Shown here: one piece after another, positions 33,169 to 42,246 of the stretch
Layout: every line of letters begins with the position of its first letter
Numbering within the stretch: the stretch's first letter is position 1
Assembly (NCBI GenBank): GCA_963854835.1
Contig: OY978530.1
Span: 14,916,220 to 14,980,219, forward strand
DNA length: 64,000 bases
From: Megamerina dolium
Taxonomy: Eukaryota; Arthropoda; Insecta; Diptera; Megamerinidae
Direction of reading: 5' to 3'
Position numbers and translations under genes: made by a program
The notes under the pieces: generated by a model
The model's input: the letters and a program-made list of their open reading frames with translations, nothing else
Told to the model about the DNA's origin: nothing
Database searches by the model: none

Positions 33169-34692
33169 TTACAGCATATTCAGTGTGTCTTTTCTTTTTA
33201 ATCGACGATGCCCCGTGCTCAGCAACAATTGCCTAGCAAGGGGATTCGGATGACTGTGTAATTTTTGAATGTAGCTTCTGCAAGACATTGCAACTTCCTC
33301 AGAAATTGTGGGTACATTTAAATCTCGATGGATGTTAACGTTCCTCATATACCAAGGCGCGTTTACAATAATTCGCAGACACTTGGATTGTATTCGCTGC
33401 AATTTTTCGATATTAGAGGGAGATGCGGTGCCCCAAAACTGAATACCATATGTCCAGATTGGTTTCAGGATTGCTTTATATAATAGCACTTTGTATTCAA
33501 GATTCAACTTTAATCTTTTGTGTAACAGCCACCATAACTGATTCATTTTAAGCTTGATCTGAGTTTTCTTTGCCTCTATGTGATTTTTCCATGTCAGCCT
33601 TCTGTCGAGGTGAATACCCAAGTACTTTGTTGAGGAACATTGTGGAACTGATTGGCCATTAATTTTAAGTGGGGGACATGTATCTAGCCTTAGCGTGAAG
33701 GTTACATGTACGCTCTTTAATTCATTGACTTTTATACGCCATTTTGCTAGCCAGATTTCGAGAGAATCGACATGAGTCTGCAGGAGTTTAGTAGCTTCTA
33801 TGGGGTTAGAGCGAGAGCACAATATTGCCGTATCATCAGCAAAGGTCGATATGAATGTATAGTTATTGTTGGGCATATCTGAAGTGTATAAGAGATACAG
33901 TAAGGGACCCAAAACGCTTCCTTGAGGAACGCCAGCGTGAATATCCAATGGATTTGTTGTGTAATCCTTGTGATGTACGAGAAATTGTCTTTTCGTGAGG
34001 TAGCTACTAAGCAATGAGGAGACATTTGCAGGCAGTAATAGTTTGAGTTTGTAAATAAGGCCATCGTGCCATACTTTATCGAAAGCTTGAGTGATATCAA
34101 GAAAGACAGCTGAGCAATACTTTTTTTCTTCAAAAGTGTTCCTTATCAGAGTTACAATGCGGTGGACTTGTTCTATTGTGCCGTGCTGTTTTCTAAATCC
34201 AAACTGATGTTGAGGAATGAGTTGGTTGAGATTAATAAATGGAGTTATATTCATGACAAGTAGCTATTCGAATACTTTAGAGAGTAGAGGCAGGAGGCTG
34301 ATAGGTCTGTACGATGCAACTTTTGTAGGGTCTTTTCCTGGTTTTGCTATCATAATAATTTTTGAAGTTTTCCAGCATTTGGGATAGTGTTTAATACGAA
34401 GGATAGCATTGAAAATGTGCATCAGATGAATTACTGAAGCCGGAGGTAGCTCTTTTATCATTTTACCAGTAATTTTATCTGGACCAGGTGATTTTTTTGG
34501 ATTTAAATCTTTATAAATTGCTTTGAATATGTCCTTTTTTTTAATTTTCAGCGTTATTGAGCAAGGTTGAGAAGTTAATTTTGGTAATGAGGACTGTGAA
34601 GAGGGTGGATTGGGTGTAAACACACTTTTTAGGTGGTCTGCAAAAGCCAAACCCTTCTCACAGTTGCTTCTAGCCCAATTTCCGTCACTCAA
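33169..34692 (-). pseudogene. Jockey ORF2, reverse transcriptase, one nonsense codon
   Basis: Continuous in one frame except for a TAG at about 34260 where sister copies have AAG (Lys of FEKLLVM). Domains: DKITGKMIKELPP, MIAKPGKDPTKVASYRPISL, QHQFGFRKQHGT, motif A FLDITQAFDKVWHDGL, motif B HAGVPQGSVLGPLLYLLYTS, motif C STFADDTAIL, then GIHLDRRLTWKNHI and the C-terminal region ending RRLKRKDTLNML. The catalytic Asp residues are intact. With the frameshift at 34690, two point events disable an otherwise complete ORF2. Confidence 0.88.
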
Positions 34693-35816
34693 ACGGATGG
34701 GGAATCAGTGAGAATTGGCCGATTTGAGCTTTTTGCTGATTCCCATAAAGAGTAGTCTGACGCTTCACCAGGTGTTAATTTCGCTATGTGCTCTTCTAAC
34801 TCTTTGTTGTTTTTATTTTTCAAGGCTTGCTTTAACTTTCGAGTGCAGTGCTGTAGCTGTGTTTTCAGATTCGGTGATCTGAATTCTTGCCATTGTCTTC
34901 GGAGTCTTCTTTTCTGTCTTACTAGCAATTCAATGTCGGCTGGTGTGTATTGGCTATAGTTTGATTGCTTGCATACCTTTGTGCAGGTGGCTGAGCTGAG
35001 AGCTAATGAGAGTAGCTGGTTGAATTTTTCGAGTGCTGAGTCTACATCGTGTCCATTTCTTAATACAGTACTCAGAGGAAGATGGGAATTTATATATTTC
35101 TTGAATTTTAACCAGTCTATTTTCTTTCTAACGCAATTGCCTTGTGGGCTTGGTGATTTTATAGATATTACCGTGGGTGAGTGGTCAGATGATATATCAT
35201 AATTACACGCTGTGGAGATATTTTCCATCTGCAAACCTTTGGCGACTCCAAAGTCTATGAGATCGGGTATTTTCCTCTTGTCCGTCGGCCAATATGTCAG
35301 TTGACCATTTGAAATAACATCGTAGCCTTGGTTAGTGTTGATTGAACATAGTCTTCTGCCTTTTGGAGTTATTAAGCGGGAGCCCCAGTGAGTGTGTTTG
35401 GCGTTGAAATCGCCAGCAACCAGGAATTTGCTACCAAGAGTTGTGAAAAATTCTTTATATTGCTGTTCGGTAATACTGTATCTTGGTGGACAGTATATCG
35501 CAGATATTACTAGCTTAGAGATGTATTCTTCCAGACATATAGATGTTGCTTGCAAGTAGACGCTACTAAAATCTTCGAGAACATGATGTTTTATTCTGCT
35601 TTTTATCAATATGGCAGTTCCTCCGCGTGCCTTACCATGCGGATGATTTGTAGTGTACAGTTTGTAATATGGTATTTGGTAGCAATTTTTGTCAGTGAAA
35701 TGGGTCTCAGATATCATCATTATGTCGATCTGGTTGGATTCAAGGAATTGAATTAGCTCCAAACGGTGCTGGCTTAAGCCGTTGGCGTTCCAGTGGCATA
35801 TCTTGAGACAACTCAT
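34689..35816 (-). pseudogene. Jockey ORF2, endonuclease domain and linker
   Basis: Start chosen at the ATG at 35816 (MSCLKICHWNANGLSQHRLE), the normal ORF2 start, not the longer frame that reads through the neighbouring element. APE-type endonuclease with all expected motifs: HWNANGL (Asn), MMISETHF (Glu), RGGTAILIK, VAGDFNAKHTHWGS (Asp/Asn), SSDHSPTVIS (Asp-His). It nicks target DNA to start reverse transcription. A frameshift near 34690 separates it from the reverse transcriptase. Confidence 0.88.
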
Positions 35817-35886
35817 GGTCTGGATAGCAATGTTTGGAGTAACATCGATTGATTTTTTATCATTTCTTGCATCATTGAAAAATAAT

Positions 35887-36889
35887 AAAACTATTACTGC
35901 CTGCAAATGTTTCCTCATTGCTTAGTAGCTACCTCACGAAAAGACAATTTCTCGTACATCACAAGGATTACACAACAAATCCATTGGATATTCACGCTGG
36001 CGTTCCTCAAGGAAGCGTTTTGGGCACCTTACTGTATCGCTTATACACTTCAGATATGCCCAACAATAACTATACATTCATATCGACCTTTGCTGATGAT
36101 ACGGCATTATTGTGCTCTCGCTCTAACCCCATAGAAGCTACTAAACTCCTGCAGACTCATGTCGATTCTCTCGAAATCTGGTTAGTAAAATGGCGTATAA
36201 AAGTATAAAAGAATCAAAGAGCGTACATGTAACCTTCACGCTAAGGCTAGATACATGTCCCCCACTTAATATTAATGGCCAATCAGTTCCACAATGTTCC
36301 TCAACAAAGTACTTTGGTATTCACCTCGACAGAAGGCTGACATGGAAAAATCACATAGAGGCAAAGAAAACTCAGATCAAGCTTAAAATGAATCAGTTAT
36401 GGTGGCTGTTACACAAAAGATCAAAGTTGAATCTTGAATACAAAGTGCTATTATATAAAGCAATCCTGAAGCCAATTTGGACTTATGGTATTCAGTTATG
36501 GGGCACCGCATCTCCCTCAAATATCGAAAAATTGCAGCGAATACAATCCAAGTGTCTGCGAATTATTTTAAACGCGCCTTGGTATATGAGGAACGTTAAC
36601 ATCCATCGATATTTAAATGTACCCACAGAAGCTGAAGCTACATTCAAAAATTACACAATCATCCGAACCCCTTGCTAGGCAATTGTTGCTGAGCACGGGG
36701 CATCGTCGATTAAAAAGAAAAGACACACTAAATATGCTGTGAAATTGCTATACCTTGCGACTCAACAAATTGTGATGGAACGTTGGGAATATCACATAAT
36801 TTTAGTTAGTTTGTAAGATTTGAATACTTATTGTTAATTTCTAAGTAATTTAGAAAGATCCAATAAAAAAAGATTGAAAAAAAAAAAGT
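35887..36889 (+). mobile_element. Jockey LINE, 5'-truncated, plus strand, head-to-head with the previous copy
   Basis: Begins at ACTATTACTGCCTGCAAATG in the mid reverse transcriptase and ends in poly(A) at about 36877-36889. Flanked by AAAAATAAT (35878-35886 and 36890-36898), the same target text that flanks the minus copy. Confidence 0.88.
35918..36740 (+). pseudogene. Jockey reverse transcriptase, C-terminal half
   Basis: Contains motif B (HAGVPQGSVLGTLLYRLYTS) and motif C (STFADDTALL), a frameshift near 36200, then GIHLDRRLTWKNHI through IQSKCLRIILNAPW. An internal deletion of about 30 bases removes TISEEVAMSC-type text near 36625. It ends RRLKRKDTLNML in a shifted frame. Confidence 0.85.
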
Positions 36890-37101
36890 AAAAATAATAA
36901 CCCAATATAACAGAAAAGATGAAAACTGTCCTGAGCCGTATCCATCAGATGGATCCACCCATACAAAAATTTTCTAGATCTCGAGTGAAGGCAGCTACGG
37001 AAATTTAACATGAAAAAAGCCCCCGGATATGACCTAGTCAGAGGAAAAATTCTAAAAGAAGTACCTGGTGAAGGAATAACGTTCCTGACTTAATTATTTA
37101 A
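36890..37101 (+). mobile_element. Old Jockey-like LINE, piece 3: start of reverse transcriptase
   Basis: Text in several frames: EPYPSDGSTHTKIF, KKAPGYDLVRGKILKEVPGE, ITFLT. This is the KAPG.D.I...IL..LP region at the start of the domain. It is interrupted at a TTAA (37098-37101). Confidence 0.65.
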
Positions 37102-37399
37102 CCAGCCGTCAATGAACATGTTTTTGTCACATCGTCAATGAATAGGGTGTGTCACATCCGAGAAAAAATAAATGTATATAAAACACATCCACAGTTGTTA
37201 AAAAAAGTATTTTCAGCTATGTAACCTTTTAAATAGGAGATAGTGTAATAACTTTAAAAACTGTTTTAAACAGGTATAAATACAAGTATTCAAAAAGAGT
37301 TACAAACTTTAAACAATTTTTTTATTCGATAAGACTCATTGAAGGTTATCTTGAGAAGTGCAATATTTGCAGCAAATAAAAGTTGTAAACAAAGATATT

Positions 37400-37660
37400 T
37401 TCCGCAGTGTACATATATTCACCATTTTGTGACCCATCTTTTCCGTAGAAATACGTGCCTTTAGATTGCTGTTGTTCAATACTCTCTTCTTCTGTTATCT
37501 CGTATTTTGTGTATCAGACATTGACTTCTGTATCACTTACAGTGATCCTCTGACTAATGCAATCTTCTTTGACATAACTTTCTGCACAAGCCTCTTCATC
37601 AGATGAAGGTTCATTCAACATCCTCAATATTGGTCCTTTTTGATTTCCGAGCACCATTTT
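37400..37660 (-). pseudogene. piggyBac-like transposase N-terminal fragment
   Basis: Minus-strand text from an ATG at about 37658: MVLGNQKGPILRMLNEPSSD, acidic stretch, a stop, then EYEITEEESIEQQ-like text and TYFYGKDGS. An acidic N-terminus followed by (Y/F)YGKDG is characteristic of piggyBac-like transposases; the catalytic DDD domain is absent. The TTAA flanks support the assignment. Confidence 0.45.
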
Positions 37661-37762
37661 GGTATAATAATTATTATTACGTCGTCAATAAACATGGGTG
37701 TATATACACTACAATATACACGAACTTGTGCATGATCAATGAAAAACTAATGTGTATGTTAG

Positions 37763-37836
37763 AGAGATGCCGGTGGGCTCATACCTGAAACCACATCGGT
37801 GTAACTCAACCAAGGTATGAGCCCACCGGCATCTCT
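37763..37836. repeat. Perfect 24-bp hairpin with 26-base loop
   Basis: Arms 37763-37786 and 37813-37836 are exact complements (GATGCCGGTGGGCTCATACC core). About 20 bases of the loop plus right arm (AACTCAACCAAGGTATGAG) recur inverted at 38836-38855. Confidence 0.85.
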
Positions 37837-38494
37837 TTCAAACACACATTTTTTGGTCCTTCGAGCCGGATCGGCTCGAAACTTAGTTTGAGCGGAGAAA
37901 GGAGGAGGGAAAAAACACGTTTTTTTTATTTATTTTCAATATGGTCTTGGATTTTCTTATACCGAACAGACTCACGGTCGATTTCGGTGCTCCCAAGCAT
38001 CCAAATGGCCGTCCACCGGACCCCCAAATATCCACCACGTGGATCATTTTCCCAAACTACCGACTGCTTCTTCTTTTTTTTATTATAACATAAAATTTAT
38101 AATTTTTTTTATATAATCCCATTATTTCAATTATATTTTGATTTACCTCGATTTTGTAATACCTCTAAATTCTCTCCCTTTTTTTTTATTGCTAATAAGT
38201 TTGCTGACTTCGATTTTATTTTAATTTATTACATTCTTCCCAAATAATTATTATTAAATTTTATACTATTTTCAAGTTCTCTATTTTATTTCAATTATAA
38301 TTTAAGTTCTCCGAACTTTTTATCTATAATTCTACTATATTATTTTATATTAAATTAATTTTAATTTAATTTCATGTTCAATATTAATCTTAATTTTATT
38401 TTATTTTGCATATCATTTTTATAATATCTATTTTATTTCTATACCTCCCTCTCCGTCTCTGGTGTAGGCTTTACGTCTCCATTGCAGTAATCCT

Positions 38495-38825
38495 GCAAAG
38501 GGGGCGGAATGTCTACGCCAGAAAATTATGTGACGCGCATTGTCTGGTGTCACCTTTATAGAAGGCGAATGCAACTATGACTTGATCAGTCAGCAGTCGT
38601 TCGTTTGTGTTTGTTCTTCTTTTTTCTCTTACTCATAAATTTTTTCCCGAACAATACGGACAGTGCGCGCCTTTTTTTCTTTTTTTTATATATATTATTC
38701 TCTCCTTATACTATACTAGTATAATTAAAATTATAAATTTATATATCGTGATATTTATTGTAATAAATCATACACATAAACGTGTGTATATATCTCGAGT
38801 GTTTTTTCTTTTGTGCAAAGCAATG
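38495..38825 (+). repeat. LTR-like arm 1 with polypurine-tract-like leader
   Basis: 316-base arm beginning TGTCTACGCCAGAAAATTAT, preceded by GCAAAGGGGGCGGAA, which looks like a retrotransposon purine tract. Inside are a TATA-like CTTTATAGA (38554-38562) and, 31 bases on, TCAGTC (38586), the spacing of an arthropod TATA-initiator promoter. An inverted near-identical arm lies at 39391-39706. Confidence 0.6.
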
Positions 38826-39390
38826 AATGAATGAGCTCATACCTTGGTTGAGTTGTACTGATGAGATTTTGCCTCTGCTGCTTCAACCACCGACTGCCTC
38901 GTACTTTATAAGAATTAACATTATATTAGCTTAAGTGTTGTTAAATAATAAATAAATTATAAATATGAAATTCTACTTGTTTACGATGTTTTCGCTGTTG
39001 TTGATGTTTTGCTGGTAGTATTTTTGTCTACATCTTTTCCAATCTCGAACTATTGCTATTGATGACTGATGTCAATTCTTGTTGTTGTTGTCGCTGTTGC
39101 TGTTGATTTTCTTCCATTCGTTCTGATGGTTAATTATAGTTGTTGTTGTTACGGTTGATGTGATGGTGGTGCTGCTGCTACTTGCTGTTGCTGTTGTATT
39201 TGCATCAGCACACTTTTTATCACCTTTTAAATGGTTAAGCCTTTCGTTTGTGGCCAATACCATTGTTCAAAATATATGTTTAAAATCGAATTTTGATTTA
39301 ATTAAGTAAATTCGTCATCAAAAGAAATTCCGTATTGAGACGGAAGAGAAAAGTACGTAAATTGCAAGACAATTGTTTTCCATGTATGTA
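38826..39390. other. Spacer between inverted LTR-like arms
   Basis: 565 bases with TTG/CTG trinucleotide-rich stretches (39077-39205); no coding region or primer site recognised. Confidence 0.4.
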
Positions 39391-39706
39391 CATTGCTTTG
39401 CACAAAAGAAAAAACTCTCGAGATATATACACACGTTTATGTGTATGATTTATTACAATAAATATCACGATATATAAATTTATAATTTTAATTATACTAG
39501 TATAGTATAAGGAGAGAATAATATATATAAAAAAATAAAAAAAGGAGCGCACTGTCCGTATTGTTCGGGAAAAAATATATGAGTAAGAAAAAAAAAGAAG
39601 AACAAGAACAAACGAACGAATGCTGACTGATCAAGTCAGAGTTGCATTCGCCTTCTATAAAGGTGACACCAGACAATGCGCGTGACATAATTTTCTGGCG
39701 TAGACA
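39391..39706 (-). repeat. LTR-like arm 2 (inverted copy)
   Basis: 316 bases, reverse complement of 38510-38825 with only scattered mismatches and the same length. Confidence 0.75.
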
Positions 39707-39843
39707 ACTAAATACCCGCGATCGACAGGTGTACTTGTTAGATGCGGCTACTAAGAATTTTTCGATATCATGTAGCAGATAGCCAAACAGTACGCATTTA
39801 AAAACAGCTCGAGTGTTTCACATCCATGTTCATTGACGGCGGA

Positions 39844-40440
39844 TTAATAATATAGTAACATATGGTTTTATACGTTCACAATGAAAATGGTACTCAAACC
39901 AGGCAAACGCGCTCACAAAGTTGAATAGTATCTCTTCATTAGCATATTACTGATCTCTTCTAAACTCATGAATATTATTTTTCTCAAAAGACCATTGCCA
40001 ATCGTTGTATATCGAAAGCTAGTCCCCAACCATCAATCCGGATTTAGGAAAAACACAGCACAATTGAACAGGTTCATTGGATTGCTGAATATTGTTAAGC
40101 CAAATGGCTTTTGTCGAAATAAAATTAAAATAAATATAAAACCTAAAATGAAGAATGAATTAAGATAAAATATGTAATTATAATCAATTAAAATATTAAC
40201 ATAAAAATAATATATAATAATTAAGCTATGAACTTACCATACTTACCTTATACCATACACTTATTTACTTTATTATCATTTATATATTTACTTTATACAC
40301 AAATACCTCTATATTATCTTATTACCTTATTATATTTTATTCTTACATACTTGCCTTTTCTATGTTAACAAAAAAAACTGGTCCTAAGCCGTTAGTTTAA
40401 GTCTTAGGCTAAGAAATCTAAAATTTAAAAAATAAAAAAA
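39844..40440 (+). mobile_element. Old Jockey-like LINE, piece 4: reverse transcriptase and possible 3' end
   Basis: Reads KMVLKPGKRAHKVE, then LPIVVYRKLVPNHQSGFRKN followed by TAQLNRFIGLL, the MIAKPGK..... and HQFGFR.KH.T..Q motifs of Jockey reverse transcriptase. Coding text fades after 40100; AT-rich DNA follows to an A-run at 40425-40440 that may be the 3' end. Confidence 0.6.
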
Positions 40441-40839
40441 GGAGATTGTGTATAATCGTGAGAAAGTGCGCATCATTATCGTGATCATTGTCATAAAATG
40501 GCATTGTTGTTATATCGCACTCCCCCCAAAAACAAATCAACTTCTTGAAAACGCAAATTTTTTCGAAACATATTTGCATTCTCGCAACAACAATTGTATG
40601 TGAACCTTTTGCACGTATATATTATATGTAATATTCTTTCATTGTATGTACTCGTTATTTGTGTTTTTTTAAAATTTATAATTTTTTTTGTTGTTTTACG
40701 ACCATTTTTTTCTGTTAGTGCTTATTTCAGATAATTTTAATTCTTCTTCGAGTATATATATTTTGTGTTATTTACTTCAATTACATGTTCGCTTTCGAAT
40801 TAAAATTCTTCTTTATCTTTATTTGTACAAGGTGTTAAG
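40441..40839. other. Possible 5' leader of the LOA LINE
   Basis: No coding text. It could be 5' UTR of the following element; the true 5' end is not visible. Confidence 0.3.
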
Positions 40840-40925
40840 AACGTAGGCCTCCCCTGGAGGGCAGGCCCACGTCCAAATCGGACTCCACAGGGACTCGTTC
40901 CAAAATTGTAACTTCTTCGGCAAGC

Positions 40926-42246
40926 GTGGAGCATAAGATACTAAAGTCAGGCTCCTCCGCTGTCACTAAAGCACCTGTACGCAGTAGCACACCAGTTCTA
41001 GCCACCAAACCACTGGAATCGAGAAAATCAGTGCAAGTTAGCAAAGGGTCTGTGACCACCATATCAAGACCCGCTGCTACTAAGACACTATCAAAGGCTG
41101 CGACTCCTGCTTCAACAGCCACATCCCCTTTGGACTTAGCTCCATCAACTTCAGTTACTGCCTCTAATGTGACAGTTCTCGCTAAACCAATTAGCGGGTC
41201 TGTCCGGACATATCGGGAAAGAAGAACCGCTTTCAGAGTTACTGAAAAGCTCGGTGGCGTCCCGGTATCAGAACTCTCAGAGCGAGAAAAAGAATCTCTG
41301 GAGTGGGCAAAAGGCATAATCGCTGAACGCGAAAATGCCCGTTCTTCTGGATTTGCGTCCAAACGGCAACACTCGCAAGAAGAGCAGCTGTCTAAGCCAA
41401 AAAAGGCGAAAACTTCGGCTTCGGCCACATTCAACATCCAAGCGCGTTCCTTTAGTGACGTGGCAAAGGACCACCTTATCCTTGCCGTCATTGATAGGAA
41501 CCATGAAGATGGAGCACTGCCATTCGGGCAATGGCGCCTAGTGGAGATAAGTCTCCTTAGGATATACAGGGATATCCTGGCGATTAACCCTGGCCCGGTC
41601 GTTTGCTGCGTCCTTGATGCCTTCCGGCATCAAGGACGCATCAAACTAATGTCCTGTGAAGACCAGCGATCGGCAGATCTCTTCAGAGAGGCCATCGCGA
41701 ATGTTGGGGAGATTTGGCCCAACGCTCGGCTTAATTCCGTTCCTAGGGACCAAATCCTTAATAGACCCAGGTCACGCGCCTGGATTCCAGCAGAGTCGTC
41801 AGATCCTAAGGAAATCTTGGATCATATGCGACTCGCAAATCCATCCCTTCCGACAGATGATTGGAGGGTTGTGAAGGTGGGAGAGGCCAAGGAGAACTCA
41901 AGACAGGTCGTTGTGATCTTAAATGAGCAATCCTTGGCACCTCTCGCTAAACAGCAAGGGGTGATAAGCTATGGCTTCTCCCAAATCACCCTGAAAGTCT
42001 ATGAAAAAGACGCAGGAAAAGTAGATCCAAAACCAGGGGATACGAAGGCAAGTTCGGCCCAGGTTAAGGACATGTCGTGTGACGGGGACAGCGATACACT
42101 GCCAACGCCTGAGATGGTGGGAACTCTTCCGAGATGTGGAAGTTAGCACAGCGGGTGAGGACGAACTATTAAGCTGTGACGTCGAGGACACCGATACAAC
42201 GGTGACCGAGGCGTCTATATTAAACTCTGCAAAGGAAGATGCTTAG
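40926..42246 (+). pseudogene. LOA LINE ORF1 (DUF4780-like RNA-binding protein)
   Basis: 406-codon frame 40926-42146 whose listed first codon is GTG; the frame is open back to 40839 without an ATG, so the true start is lost or elsewhere. The Ser/Thr/Ala/Lys-rich N-terminus is likely disordered. The C-terminal half (FGQWRLVEISLLRIYRDIL ... DDWRVVKVGEAKENSRQVVV) matches the domain found in ORF1 of LOA/Lian-type LINEs. A frameshift near 42110 ends the frame at 42146; the other frame continues to a TAG at 42244-42246 that overlaps the ORF2 ATG in the string ATGCTTAG, a typical coupled ORF1/ORF2 arrangement. Contains a perfect 15-bp hairpin at 41607-41640. Confidence 0.75.
41607..41640. repeat. Perfect 15-bp hairpin within LOA ORF1
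   Basis: Arms TGCGTCCTTGATGCC (41607-41621) and its exact complement (41626-41640) around a TTCC loop; the reading frame stays open through it. Confidence 0.9.

Larger units (their letters stand above)
33013..35877 (-). mobile_element. Jockey LINE, nearly complete ORF2, minus strand
   Basis: 2.9-kb copy of the young Jockey family: poly(T) at 33013-33030 is its poly(A) tail; the 5' end (35877) lies about 60 bases upstream of the ORF2 start. Flanked by AAAAATAAT (33004-33012 and 35878-35886). Confidence 0.88.
37102..39843 (-). mobile_element. piggyBac-like element, internally rearranged
   Basis: Flanked by TTAA on both sides (37098-37101, 39844-39847), the piggyBac target duplication. Inverted ends share GCCGTCAATGAACATG (37105-37120 and 39825-39840 reversed). 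The motif CGTCAATRAACATGG recurs near 37133 and 37680. The only transposase text is an N-terminal fragment on the minus strand; the rest has been replaced by a hairpin and a pair of inverted LTR-like arms. Deleting it rejoins two consecutive pieces of the old Jockey-like LINE. Confidence 0.6.

Noticed and set aside
35817..35918. N-terminal extension MRKHLQAVIV of the Jockey endonuclease frame
   Set aside because: It reads through the TSD into the neighbouring plus-strand Jockey copy; the real ORF2 start is at 35816.
40835..41491. Minus-strand 218-codon frame
   Set aside because: Antisense to LOA ORF1 and without recognisable domains.
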